Shown: positions 6,906-14,533, numbered from the stretch's first letter. The stretch: DNA of 44,737 nucleotides from JAGLQA01 sp023135565 (GCA_030639305.1 DAOWCY010000034.1:1-44737); one strand, 5' to 3'. Translations and numbers: made by a program. The notes: generated from the letters alone by a model not told the origin.

Positions 6906-8024
6906 ATGAAAAGAGTAAAAGCAGTTATAGTTAAAGAGTTCGCTCACATATTGCGCGATCCTACCAGCCTGGCTATCATTTTTATCATGCCGGTGCTGAT
7001 GATGCTGATCTACGGTTATGCCATGAGTTTCGACTTAGAACGGGTAGACGCCGGGGTGATCGACTATTCACAGGGCGAAATCTCCAAAAAACTGGTCAAA
7101 AAATTCGCCAATAATCGCTATTTCGTGATCCGGGATTTGACCGCCGCTCACGCCGACCCTATAACAGAAGGCGAAAAATTGCTCAAAGCCGGGAAACTTA
7201 AAGAAGTCATTATTATCCCGGCGGATTTTTCAAAAAAGCTGAAGGAGGGGCGCAAAACCGAAATCGGCTTAATAATCGACGGCAGCGACTCCAACGTGGC
7301 CAACTTAGTTTTTCAATACAATGAACTCATCGTTTTGGATTTTACCTCCGACTTCATCGACATCAAAAAATTGCTAAAAATAAACACCAAAATCTATTTT
7401 AACCCGGAAGTAAAAAGCTCCTTTTTCTTTATACCCGGCCTGATAGCCGTGCTTTTAGTGATGATCTCAGCCCTGCTCACATCTTTGAGCATCGCCCGGG
7501 AAAAAGAGTCCGGCTCCATCGACCTGATATTCATTTCGCCGCTGAAATCCCCGGAAATCATTATCGGCAAAACCGTTCCTTATATCGTGGTCTCCTTGAT
7601 CGCGGGCTGCTTTATCCTAATTTTTGCCCGCTTCTGGTTCGGCGTGCCTATAAAAGGCAACCTGCTGGTCCTGCTGCTCTTTTCCATCCTTTATATTATT
7701 TCCGGACTATCCATGGGTGTGCTGATCTCCACCGCCTCCCCCAGCCAGAAAATCGCCATGCTCGTCACCCTCTTAGGCACCCTGCTCCCGTCGCTTATGC
7801 TCTCCGGTTTTATTTTCCCTTTAGATTCCATGGGGCCTGTGCTGCGCGGTATTTCTCATATCGTACCGGCTACATATTTCCTTAAGATCATCCGCGGCGT
7901 GGTGCTCAAAGGCGCAGAACTAAAACATTTTATCCCCGAAGGTCTGGCCCTACTCGTTTTTAGTGTGGTGTTATTGATCCTTTCCATGATCAAATTTAAT
8001 CTTAATAGGAAGAAATCGGCATGA
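6906..8024 (+). CDS. ABC-2 type permease (YbhS-like)
   Basis: 372 residues with the ABC-2 membrane topology. There is an N-terminal transmembrane helix (about 20-40, with 'LRDPTSLAIIFIMPVLMMLIYG'-type sequence split around a conserved RDP). A periplasmic domain of about 130 residues follows, then five more helices beginning near residue 178. The conserved cytoplasmic stretch 'AREKESGSIDLIFISPL', which contacts the ATPase, is present. The start at 6906 is chosen because the reading frame upstream (to 6780) is encoded by hairpin repeat DNA. The stop overlaps the next start (ATGA, 8021-8024), so the two permeases are translationally coupled and presumably form a heterodimer. The substrate cannot be told from sequence; YbhFSR-type systems export drugs and cations. 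Confidence 0.9.
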   Translation: MKRVKAVIVKEFAHILRDPTSLAIIFIMPVLMMLIYGYAMSFDLERVDAGVIDYSQGEISKKLVKKFANNRYFVIRDLTAAHADPITEGEKLLKAGKLKEVIIIPADFSKKLKEGRKTEIGLIIDGSDSNVANLVFQYNELIVLDFTSDFIDIKKLLKINTKIYFNPEVKSSFFFIPGLIAVLLVMISALLTSLSIAREKESGSIDLIFISPLKSPEIIIGKTVPYIVVSLIAGCFILIFARFWFGVPIKGNLLVLLLFSILYIISGLSMGVLISTASPSQKIAMLVTLLGTLLPSLMLSGFIFPLDSMGPVLRGISHIVPATYFLKIIRGVVLKGAELKHFIPEGLALLVFSVVLLILSMIKFNLNRKKSA

Positions 8025-9124
8025 GACTATTTTACCTGATAAAAAAAGAGTTTATCGAAATCATTCGTCAGAAAGAGATGCTGCCGTTAATTATCATTGC
8101 CCCCATCGTGCAGATCATCATCCTGGGCTACGTGGTAAAAACCGACATCAAAAACATCCCCGTAGAGATCATCAACCTATCTAAAAACCAGGCTGCCCAT
8201 CAGATCATTAACCGCATCAACAGCACCCCGCTTTTTAATGTGAAAAACATCTCCTACCAAAACAAAGATGCCATCGAAACCCTGAAACGGGGAGATGTCA
8301 AAGCTATCATCCTGTTCCGCGACCCGCTTTCTAAAAGCAAAAGCCACCTGCATTACCCGGAAATCCAGGTGTTGATGGACGGTATAGATTCCAATACTTC
8401 CGCAATTGCCGCCGGGTATTTTAACGGCATTATCAAGAAGTTTATTTTAGACGATATCGAAAAACAGGGGCGTACGCTGCCTGTAGAAACCCGGCCCCTG
8501 ATCCGCTTTAACCCGGAACTCGAGAGCATCAATTACATGGGCCCCGGCATAGTGGCGCTTTTATTGACAATTCTTGTTTTGTTTTTGGCCTCGGTTTCTA
8601 TCGTGCGGGAGAAAGAGCAGCAAACCATGGACACCCTGTTGATATCGCAGCTTACCCCGGTGCAGATATATATCGGAAAGGCGCTGCCCATGGCGGTTAT
8701 CGGGCTTATCCAGACCAGCCTGGGGATCGCCGTAGTGATGTTATGGTTTAAAGTGCCGGTGCGGGGCAACCTGCTTTATCTTTTGCTTTCCGCCGTTATT
8801 TTTTTATCTGCTATTCTATCTTATGCGCTGCTGATTTCTACTATAGCCTCTACCCAGCAGCAGGCCTTATTTTTTTCCTGGTTTTCGATGATTACTTTTA
8901 TACTGCTTTCCGGGCTTTTTACGCCGGTAGAGAACATCGCGCCCGGGATTCGTTTAATAGCGGACATCAACCCGGTGCGTTATCTCATCCAGATTATCCG
9001 AGAAATATTTCTAAAAGGCAACGGGATCGAGTATTTTTACCGGGAACTGCTGTCTTTGTTAGCCATAGCCGGGGTTGTTATTACTATTTCCATCCTCAAT
9101 TTCAAACGCTTCATATCGAAGTAG
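8021..9124 (+). CDS. ABC-2 type permease (YbhR-like)
   Basis: 367 residues with the same topology as its neighbour: a first helix near residues 22-40, a periplasmic domain, then five helices from about residue 170, with 'VREKEQQTMDTLLISQL' as the ATPase-contacting segment. It is the last gene of the tolC-hlyD-ABC-ABC-permease-permease operon, which therefore encodes a complete pump from cytoplasm to outside. A promoter and repeat array for the next gene begin directly after the stop codon. Confidence 0.9.
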   Translation: MRLFYLIKKEFIEIIRQKEMLPLIIIAPIVQIIILGYVVKTDIKNIPVEIINLSKNQAAHQIINRINSTPLFNVKNISYQNKDAIETLKRGDVKAIILFRDPLSKSKSHLHYPEIQVLMDGIDSNTSAIAAGYFNGIIKKFILDDIEKQGRTLPVETRPLIRFNPELESINYMGPGIVALLLTILVLFLASVSIVREKEQQTMDTLLISQLTPVQIYIGKALPMAVIGLIQTSLGIAVVMLWFKVPVRGNLLYLLLSAVIFLSAILSYALLISTIASTQQQALFFSWFSMITFILLSGLFTPVENIAPGIRLIADINPVRYLIQIIREIFLKGNGIEYFYRELLSLLAIAGVVITISILNFKRFISK

Positions 9125-9156
9125 CCCCGCGGCAAAAATCGGGTTTGCAATCTTGA
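9125..9156. repeat. Left copy of a 32-bp direct repeat flanking the AAA ATPase gene
   Basis: Matches 10609-10640 at 29 of 32 positions (pattern CCCCGCkGCAmAAATCGGG, then a TTGCAATCTTGA end). The TTGCAATC part also aligns with the three short repeats downstream and contains the probable -35 element. Confidence 0.75.
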
Positions 9157-9172
9157 AAAAAAATGCTATAAT
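9145..9172 (+). promoter_or_regulatory. Extended -10 promoter for the AAA ATPase gene
   Basis: TGcTATAAT (9164-9172) is a perfect -10 with the extended TGn motif. TTGCAA at 9145-9150, 16 bases upstream, is a moderate -35. The transcript would start near 9179, inside the first short repeat. Confidence 0.6.
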
Positions 9173-9173
9173 A

Positions 9174-9254
9174 GGAATGCAATCCGAATAAAACAGGGTA
9201 TTGTTAGGAATAGAATCCGAACGAGGCGGCCCTTTATTGGGAATGCAATCCGAA
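9174..9254. repeat. Three 15-bp direct repeats at exact 33-bp spacing
   Basis: GGAATGCAATCCGAA at 9174-9188 and 9240-9254 and GGAATAGAATCCGAA at 9207-9221; the spacers of 18 bases are unrelated. GGAATGCAATCC is one base away from a perfect 12-bp palindrome. A fourth, degenerate copy (GGTTTGCAATCTTGA, 9142-9156) lies 32 bases upstream. The spacing is close to three helical turns, as for protein-binding iterons. Confidence 0.8.
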
Positions 9255-9267
9255 CAGCAGGTGCGAT

Positions 9268-10506
9268 ATGCTTGAAGAACTATTCGATCTCAGTCAACGT
9301 TTCATCCGTAATTACCACCGCGACTTCCAGCGCTATTTCTTGAAAAAATATGCCCTCGAAAACCGCTTCTCCATTATTATCGGGCCTAAAGGGGTGGGAA
9401 AAACCACAGTTATTATCCAATACCTGCTCAAATTCGCCGCCGGCGATAGACTGAGCAAAGACATTATCTATATCCAGGCCGACCACTTCGTAGTAGGCAA
9501 ACACTCCCTCTACGAGATCGCCGACCGGTTCGTCAAAGAGGGCGGGAAACTAATATGCTTCGACGAAATACATAAATACTCCGACTGGTCGAAGGAACTA
9601 AAAAGCATAAACGATACTTTCCCGGCACTAAAAATAATCGCTTCCGGCAGTTCGGCATTGGAAATTCATAAAGGCAGCCACGACCTCAGCCGCAGGGCCA
9701 TCGTCTACTATATGCACACCATGTCTTTCCGTGAGTTTTTAAGATTCGTCTTCCCCGGCTTAGAACTCGACAACTACAAATTAGAAGAAATCCTAACAAA
9801 ACACCGGGAAATTGCCGACGCTATTATCGAAAAAATCGAAAAAAAAGAAGCCAAAATACTGCCTCTTTTCAAACGATACTTAGAGTACGGCTGCTATCCC
9901 TATTTTAAAGAATTTGCGGATAAAGACCTCTTCCACGTTACCCTGGAACAAAACATCCATACAACGGTAGAAAACGACCTGATCTCAGTTTTCCCCGGAC
10001 TGAACGGCACAGGCATAAAAAAAATCAAAAAACTGATCGCCTATATCGCCGAAGCCGTACCTTTTACCCCGGACTTGAGAAACATTAAGCGGCTGCTCGA
10101 GATCGGCGACGAACGGACTCTAAAAAACTACCTGCAGTACCTGGAAAACGGCGGGATAATTTTGAGTGTTTGTAAAAGAGGCAAGAGCCTGCGGGTGCTG
10201 GAAAAACCGGAAAAGATATTCCTGCACAATACGAATTTGATGTACGCCATAGGTTCTAAAGAGAACCTGCAAAAAGGCAGTATCCGGGAAAATTTTTTCT
10301 TGAATACCTTAAGCGCCGCTTACCGGGTCAATACCACAGATAGAGGGGACTTCCTGGTAGATGGAAAAACCACTTTCGAAGTGGGCGGAAAAGGAAAAAG
10401 TTTCAAGCAGATAAAAGGCGTAGAGAATTCTTTCCTGGCCTTAGACGATATAGAGACCGGCATCGGTGGTAAAATCCCTCTCTGGCTCTTCGGCTTCCTC
10501 TACTAA
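9268..10506 (+). CDS. AAA-type ATPase with DUF4143-like C-terminal domain
   Basis: 412 residues. Walker A is GPKGVGKTT (K45), Walker B is 'LICFDEIHKY' (D99, E100), and 'KIIASGSSALEI' (near 127) is the sensor region of this family. The middle carries 'MSFREFLRF' and 'EYGCYPYF', both typical of the DUF4143 ATPases. The C-terminal part ends in 'FEVGGKGKSFKQI', which occupies the place of the PD-(D/E)XK-like core in this family; the usual E-x-K reads E-V-G-G-K, so nuclease activity is doubtful. These ATPases are common and often mobile; their function is not established. The gene has its own promoter and only a weak Shine-Dalgarno, is bracketed by a 32-bp direct repeat, and is unrelated to the flanking operons. 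It looks like an inserted single-gene module. Confidence 0.85.
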   Translation: MLEELFDLSQRFIRNYHRDFQRYFLKKYALENRFSIIIGPKGVGKTTVIIQYLLKFAAGDRLSKDIIYIQADHFVVGKHSLYEIADRFVKEGGKLICFDEIHKYSDWSKELKSINDTFPALKIIASGSSALEIHKGSHDLSRRAIVYYMHTMSFREFLRFVFPGLELDNYKLEEILTKHREIADAIIEKIEKKEAKILPLFKRYLEYGCYPYFKEFADKDLFHVTLEQNIHTTVENDLISVFPGLNGTGIKKIKKLIAYIAEAVPFTPDLRNIKRLLEIGDERTLKNYLQYLENGGIILSVCKRGKSLRVLEKPEKIFLHNTNLMYAIGSKENLQKGSIRENFFLNTLSAAYRVNTTDRGDFLVDGKTTFEVGGKGKSFKQIKGVENSFLALDDIETGIGGKIPLWLFGFLY

Positions 10507-10521
10507 CCCCGTGGCACGGGG
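10507..10521. repeat. Perfect hairpin CCCCGTG-G-CACGGGG just after the ATPase stop codon
   Basis: A 7-bp stem with a single-base centre followed by AACCTATGAGGGGC. Compared with 33075-33087 (CCCGCG-G-CGCGGG) the stem differs by a paired T-A to C-G change. There is no U-run. Confidence 0.65.
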
Positions 10522-10608
10522 AACCTATGAGGGGCAGCCTATCGAGGCCGGATAACCGGGTCGTTTTCACTTTTGTCTATACAGCCGCTACTACCGGTCA
10601 TTCTAAGG

Positions 10609-10640
10609 CCCCGCTGCACAAATCGGGATTGCAATCTTGA
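10609..10640. repeat. Right copy of the 32-bp direct repeat flanking the AAA ATPase gene
   Basis: 29 of 32 identities to 9125-9156, same orientation, 1484 bases away. It lies between the ATPase gene and the promoter of the aminotransferase. Confidence 0.75.
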
Positions 10641-10660
10641 TTTTATTTTCGATTATCCCC

Positions 10661-10689
10661 TTGAAAAAAAATTGTTTTTCATGTATCAT
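10661..10689 (+). promoter_or_regulatory. Sigma70-type promoter for the aminotransferase gene
   Basis: TTGAAA (10661-10666), a 17-base spacer and TATCAT (10684-10689), each 5 of 6 matches to consensus. The transcript would start near 10696 and have a leader of about 70 bases containing the hairpin at 10716-10753. Confidence 0.65.
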
Positions 10690-10715
10690 TAAAAGTAATT
10701 ACGAGAAAAAAGAAA

Positions 10716-10753
10716 CCGCACCAAAAATGATTACAATAGAAACCCCGGTGCGG
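10716..10753 (+). promoter_or_regulatory. Leader hairpin next to the ribosome-binding site
   Basis: CCGCACC (10716-10722) pairs perfectly with GGTGCGG (10747-10753) across a 24-base A-rich loop. It ends two bases before the AGGAGG (10755-10760) of the aminotransferase gene. It could influence translation or stabilise the mRNA; no known riboswitch fold is recognised. Confidence 0.4.
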
Positions 10754-10767
10754 CAGGAGGACTAATT

Positions 10768-11961
10768 ATGAATTATACTTTTTCAAATACTTCAAACCGG
10801 ATCGTCAGGTCCGAGATCAGGGAACTTTTAAAATGGAGTCGAAAACCGGGCATCATCTCTTTTGGCGGCGGTTTACCCGACCCTTCGCTCTTTCCTATCC
10901 GGGATATTACGGATATTACCGCTGAAGTACTCAGCGAGAGAGGGTTCCTGGCCCTACAGTACGGCCCCACTTCCGGGGAACCGGAAATGCTCGACGCCTT
11001 AGCAGGCTATATGAAAGAATTCGGCGACGAAGCCTCCCTGGAGCAAATGTGCGTCACTTCATCTTCACAGCAAGGACTCTCCTTATTATCGCTCCTATTC
11101 ATAGAACCAGGGGAACCGGTCATCATGGAACTGCCTTCCTATCTTGGCGCTATACAGGCTTTCCGCCGCTGCGGCGCCGACATGCGGGGCGTCCCCCTGG
11201 ACGATGACGGCATGGACATCGAGCACCTGAAAAAAGTCCTGGACGAATTAGATAAAGAGGGGAAAAAACCGCGGTTTATTTATGTGATTCCCGATTTCCA
11301 GAACCCTTCAGGCATTACCATGAGCCTGGAGCGCCGCAAAGAGCTGGTTAAGATCGCCCAAAAGAGAGAAATTCCTATAGTCGAAGATTCACCCTACCGG
11401 GAACTGAGTTTTACCGGCGACGTGCAGCCCAGTATCTGGACTGTGGCCGCAGGCAAAGGCGTCATCATGCTGAAAACTTTTTCCAAAGTACTTTTTCCCG
11501 GCATGAGAATGGGTTGGCTGGTGGCCGACCCTTTCCTGATCGACAAAATCGTTATGCTCAAACAGTCGGTGGATCTTTGTACTCCCTCTTTCACCCAATT
11601 GATCCTGGCCTCTTTCATCAAACAAGGAAAAATGAAAGAGACCATCCATAACGCCATCGAGTGTTACCGCCCGAAACGGGAAGCCATGCTGAACAGCCTC
11701 GAAGAGCACATGCCCCGGCAAATTTCCTGGTCCAAACCTACCGGGGGCATGTTCCTGTGGGTTACCTTACCCGAAGGCATGGATTCCAAAGAGACATTCA
11801 TGACAGCTATCGAACATAAGGTGGCTTATGTTGTGGGCAAACCCTTTCATTGTGATAATTCAGGCAGCAGCACTTTGAGGTTGAACTACTCTTTTGCTTC
11901 CGTGGAGCAAATCAAAGAAGGAGTCAAACAACTGGCGGCAGCCCTAAAAAAACATTTGTAG
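10768..11961 (+). CDS. PLP-dependent fold-type I aminotransferase, 2-aminoadipate transaminase (LysN)-like
   Basis: 397 residues. The start 'TSNRIVRSEIRELLKWSRKP' followed by 'ISFGGGLPDPSLFP' is typical of the LysN/MocR-related aminotransferases that act on 2-aminoadipate, leucine, aromatic and similar amino acids. The PLP-binding lysine is K240 in 'TFSKVLFPGMRMGW'. The cofactor aspartate region 'PDFQNPSG' and the C-terminal arginine in 'STLRLNYSF' that binds the substrate carboxylate are present. The true substrate cannot be assigned from sequence alone. It has its own promoter and a perfect AGGAGG 7 bases before ATG. The convergent small secreted-protein gene ends 5 bases after its stop. 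Confidence 0.88.
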   Translation: MNYTFSNTSNRIVRSEIRELLKWSRKPGIISFGGGLPDPSLFPIRDITDITAEVLSERGFLALQYGPTSGEPEMLDALAGYMKEFGDEASLEQMCVTSSSQQGLSLLSLLFIEPGEPVIMELPSYLGAIQAFRRCGADMRGVPLDDDGMDIEHLKKVLDELDKEGKKPRFIYVIPDFQNPSGITMSLERRKELVKIAQKREIPIVEDSPYRELSFTGDVQPSIWTVAAGKGVIMLKTFSKVLFPGMRMGWLVADPFLIDKIVMLKQSVDLCTPSFTQLILASFIKQGKMKETIHNAIECYRPKREAMLNSLEEHMPRQISWSKPTGGMFLWVTLPEGMDSKETFMTAIEHKVAYVVGKPFHCDNSGSSTLRLNYSFASVEQIKEGVKQLAAALKKHL

Positions 11962-11966
11962 AGCCG

Positions 11967-12302
11967 CTATTTTTCTTTCGGGTCTTTTTTGATATCTTTC
12001 CTGAGTTTTTTTACTACTTTAGGGTCCAGTGCCGGCGGTTTGCATACCTGGCAGGGGTCGTATCCCAATTTCACTGCTTCGCTTAGTTTAACGCCTTTTT
12101 TATCTTTTACTAAGCGGCAGTTTTTTTTGTGATACTTTTTTCCTTTTGCTTTAATGTAGACAGTGGGTTCTTTGTCTGTTTCGGCTTTGATTTTTTTGGT
12201 TGTCTCTTTTGCCTGGGGCACGGCTACTGCCGAAAAAGCAAAATTAACGAACAGGAACGAAAAAACGACAGCAAAAACGATAATTTTTTTCTTATTTCTC
12301 AT
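11967..12302 (-). CDS. Small secreted protein with an Ada-like HxxxC...CxxC metal site
   Basis: 111 residues: a signal peptide of about 25 residues, a lysine-rich linker, then 'YHKKNCRLV' and 'GYDPCQVCKPP'. The pattern H58, C62, C84, C87 (HxxxC-x21-CxxC) resembles the small zinc-binding domain found in the Ada N-terminus and at the end of many secreted nucleases and competence-related proteins. Nothing else in the protein suggests catalysis. The start is supported by AAGGAGG on the minus strand directly upstream. It is encoded convergently to the aminotransferase with a 5-base gap. Its function is unknown; exported metal binding or DNA binding are guesses. Confidence 0.7.
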   Translation of the reverse strand: MRNKKKIIVFAVVFSFLFVNFAFSAVAVPQAKETTKKIKAETDKEPTVYIKAKGKKYHKKNCRLVKDKKGVKLSEAVKLGYDPCQVCKPPALDPKVVKKLRKDIKKDPKEK

Positions 12303-12358
12303 GTTTCCTCCTTGAGTATTCTTTATTTTACCAGAAAATAAAACAAAATCAATAGTTG

Positions 12359-12550
12359 CTCCTCCGGGTAACTATTCAGTTTTTGGGAAAATCTAAAACG
12401 GGCTTGCCTCCGGCGGCCCTGCCGGGGGACAAAATTTTTAAAAAATTTTAAAAAAAATTTTTTTTTAAAAAGATTAAAGCCCCCCCCCCCCCCCCCGACA
12501 AAAGCTTTGAATTTTTCTTTTTCCAAAACTGAACACTTACTCCTCCGGGT
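12359..12550 (-). mobile_element. MITE-like element A with 11-bp flanking duplication and a 17-base poly-C tract
   Basis: The element (about 12370-12539) has inverted ends: ATTCAGTTTTTGGGAAAA on the left, and on the right TTTTCCAAAACTGAACA, the near reverse complement. It is flanked by CTCCTCCGGGT at 12359-12369 and again at 12540-12550. The interior is a reverse-oriented hairpin element, but its stem has degenerated into A and T runs and the short C run of the other copies has become 17 Cs (12480-12496). There is no coding capacity. It fills most of the 283-base gap before the barrel gene. Confidence 0.75.
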
Positions 12551-12571
12551 CTTGCAGTACAGCGCAGAATG

Positions 12572-12580
12572 TGGTATTAA
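12572..12580 (+). promoter_or_regulatory. Extended -10 element almost touching the start codon
   Basis: TGgTATTAA (12572-12580) ends 5 bases before the ATG at 12586. The layout TGGTATnAnTAGGCATG is nearly the same as in front of smc (29561-29577). No Shine-Dalgarno is visible, so a leaderless transcript is likely. Confidence 0.45.
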
Positions 12581-12585
12581 TAGGC

Positions 12586-13503
12586 ATGCAAAATAAGTTA
12601 AAAAAAATTACCATATTAGTACTGTTTTTTTTCAGCCTGTGTTTTAGCCTATCCGGCGGCGATGTAGAATTCCCCTTAGTTCAATCCATGAGTTACTTTC
12701 CTTATTTCGACAACCGGCCTTTGCAGAAAAACAGCTTCTCCCTCTCCGCAGACATGAACTACTCCAATATTTTTATGTTCGACAGCAAAAAAACCACTGT
12801 TAACGATATGGAGTTGTTCAGCAATATCCTGGCAATTCGTTACGGTTTGTTGGATTCACTAACCTTAGAACTCTATTACCGGGCATCTTATGTGCACGGC
12901 GGCAGTTTTGATAATTTTGTGATGAGTTTTCATGAGAAATATTCCATGCCTGTGGCCGGTAGAGATGAATACCCGCTGGACTCGGTTCATTACAGCTTAA
13001 AAGATTACTTCTCTTATAATGAGAAGACCGTTGCTCCTTCCTCCCTGCTGCTGGCTGCCGCAGTCGATATCTACAGGTCGAAAAACATTAACCTGAAAGG
13101 CAGGGCCGGTTTCGGTTTACCGCTGTTAACAAAACCCGGTTTTAGCAGCGATAAGCCTTTTGCCAATGCCGGACTGGTCTTTTTTGCCCGCAAGGGGATT
13201 TTTGCCCTTGACCTGTCCGCCTACCTCTCTTTTTACAAAGCCCCGGAATGGCTTGAGGATGAAGAGATCAAATCCAATATTTTTACTTACCAGCTTGAAG
13301 GCACGGTGTACAGGTTTTTTATGGGCTACCGTTATAGGAGCACTCCTTTTACCGAAGGTGACCTGGCCCACCATGGTTATCAACTGTATGTCGGCTGGCG
13401 GATCGGTAAGCTCCTCGAAATTGCTTTAGTCGAAGATTTCGGGCCATTCGACACTACGCCGGATGTGGGATTCAACTTGAAGATCAACCTGCTCAAAAAA
13501 TAA
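12586..13503 (+). CDS. DUF3187-like outer-membrane beta-barrel protein
   Basis: 305 residues with a signal peptide (about 1-24, 'ITILVLFFFSLCFS'). The rest consists of alternating-residue beta strands and ends in a strand reaching the C-terminus ('GFNLKINLLKK'). The segment 'MSFHEKYSMPVAGRDEYP' matches the 'FHDAFGLPxGxRD' type motif of DUF3187 proteins. This is a predicted outer-membrane protein of unknown function, possibly a porin-like or lipid-interacting barrel. The start at 12586 gives a normal signal peptide; the GTG at 12571 lies inside the promoter. The gene stands alone between a MITE-like element and a hairpin element. Confidence 0.65.
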   Translation: MQNKLKKITILVLFFFSLCFSLSGGDVEFPLVQSMSYFPYFDNRPLQKNSFSLSADMNYSNIFMFDSKKTTVNDMELFSNILAIRYGLLDSLTLELYYRASYVHGGSFDNFVMSFHEKYSMPVAGRDEYPLDSVHYSLKDYFSYNEKTVAPSSLLLAAAVDIYRSKNINLKGRAGFGLPLLTKPGFSSDKPFANAGLVFFARKGIFALDLSAYLSFYKAPEWLEDEEIKSNIFTYQLEGTVYRFFMGYRYRSTPFTEGDLAHHGYQLYVGWRIGKLLEIALVEDFGPFDTTPDVGFNLKINLLKK

Positions 13504-13523
13504 CAGTTTTCAGCAAATTAAAG

Positions 13524-13574
13524 TTGGGGGCCGCGGCATACCGCACCTTCAAAAAAGTTTGAACAAAACTTTTA
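13524..13574 (-). repeat. Hairpin element (reverse), variant with GCGGTATGCCGC insert
   Basis: Reverse complement shares AAAAGTTTTGTTCAAACTTTTTTGAAGGTGCGGTATGCCGC with the copy at 20764-20813, including the insert that replaces the usual second stem half. Confidence 0.7.
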
Positions 13575-13575
13575 C

Positions 13576-13612
13576 TTAATTTCACTCGTTTCCGGTGAGC
13601 CTCGCATCATGA
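13576..13612. repeat. Dispersed 37-bp repeat, second copy at 35227-35264
   Basis: TTAATTTCACTCGTTTCCGG then GAG and CGCATCATGA. Both copies lie directly next to a hairpin element. This copy supplies the last codon and TGA stop of the ParB-like gene on the minus strand. Confidence 0.75.
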
Positions 13613-14533
13613 TTGCCTGTCCCCTTTTTGTTCTAAATTCTTTATTATCCTATTTATGCCCTGCGGGTCCGGCAGGGAGATGTGCACATCCACCTGTCTC
13701 TTCTCAAAAAAAGGATAATGGAACAATTTCACATTGGCAGGCAGTTTTAATTTTTTTATCTTTTTCTGCCACTCTTGTTCTTTTTGCGAATATTCGGGGA
13801 AACGGTATTTAAAGATTTTTTCGACTATTATTTCCCGGGGATTCCGGCTGTCGAAACAGTCTTTTATATTTAATTTTTCAAACACCGCAGCGCAGGAGGT
13901 CTTATCCCGGAACATAATTTCTTCCATCAATTCCAGGATTTTCAGTTGGTGGCTGGTTGAAAACGCTGCCCTGGCAAACAAAAGAAAAAAAAATTTCCTG
14001 TCTTGCGACGTAAAACCGCAGAGCTTTAAAGCCGCTTTTAAAGCTATTCTATCCGCGCTCAGGATCTTCAAAAATTCGTTTCCTGTCAGGGTTTCCAATT
14101 GGGTCAGTAATTCGTCGTTGATTTTGATGTCTAAGCCGGTTCTTTCGTAGATTTCGCTTATCCAACCGCGGCTGCCGTCTGCATCCGCGGGTCGGGCGAG
14201 AAAATAAAAATGTTTGAATTTTTTTACGAAGATCAATTTTTCATAGAGGTTGAAACCGTAGAATTTATCTTTTAGATTGTAACCTAAGAGCAGGGCTTCT
14301 TTATCCGGGAAATCTCCCTGCATGGCGTCGATTTCCCGCGGTTTTTTTTGGATTTTGCAGTAGTGATAGAAATCCGCGCCGAAAAGGATTTCGTTTTTTT
14401 GATTGACCGCGATTTTCGGCACATCTAAGAAACTGTTTTCCCAATTTTGGTATAGTTCCGGGCGCAGGGGGTAAGAGAGTAAAAATTTATTTTCGTTTTT
14501 TATGTCGCTTAATTTTACTTTTTTAATAATCAT
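13607..14533 (-). CDS. Divergent ParB-like (ParB/sulfiredoxin N-terminal fold) protein
   Basis: 308 residues. The N-terminal 110 residues follow the ParB-type layout: 'VKLSDIKNE' at the start, then 'SYPLRPELYQNWENS', 'PKIAVNQKNEILFGADFYHYCKI', and 'LLLGYNLKDKFYGFNLYEKLIFVKKF' in the place of the usual 'N...L...E.A' stretch. The canonical GxRR motif is replaced by GADFYHY. The rest is helical with many aromatic and basic residues and no recognised domain. There is no ParA partner nearby. The start at 14533 is preferred because GGAG lies 7 bases upstream; GTG at 14545 is possible. It is divergent from lptE, sharing a 118-base intergenic region. Confidence 0.5.
   Translation of the reverse strand: MIIKKVKLSDIKNENKFLLSYPLRPELYQNWENSFLDVPKIAVNQKNEILFGADFYHYCKIQKKPREIDAMQGDFPDKEALLLGYNLKDKFYGFNLYEKLIFVKKFKHFYFLARPADADGSRGWISEIYERTGLDIKINDELLTQLETLTGNEFLKILSADRIALKAALKLCGFTSQDRKFFFLLFARAAFSTSHQLKILELMEEIMFRDKTSCAAVFEKLNIKDCFDSRNPREIIVEKIFKYRFPEYSQKEQEWQKKIKKLKLPANVKLFHYPFFEKRQVDVHISLPDPQGINRIIKNLEQKGDRQS

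Noticed and set aside
9174..9254. CRISPR-like array of repeats at 33-bp spacing
   Set aside because: Repeats are only 15 bp with one mismatched copy, three units, spacers of 18 bp, and no Cas genes; iterons or operators are more likely.
9268..10506. Active PD-(D/E)XK nuclease assignment for the ATPase C-terminus
   Set aside because: The expected E-x-K is E-V-G-G-K; catalytic residues cannot be supported.
12420..12480. Rho-independent terminator in the A/T-rich runs
   Set aside because: There is no GC stem directly before the T-runs; the runs are degenerate hairpin-element sequence.
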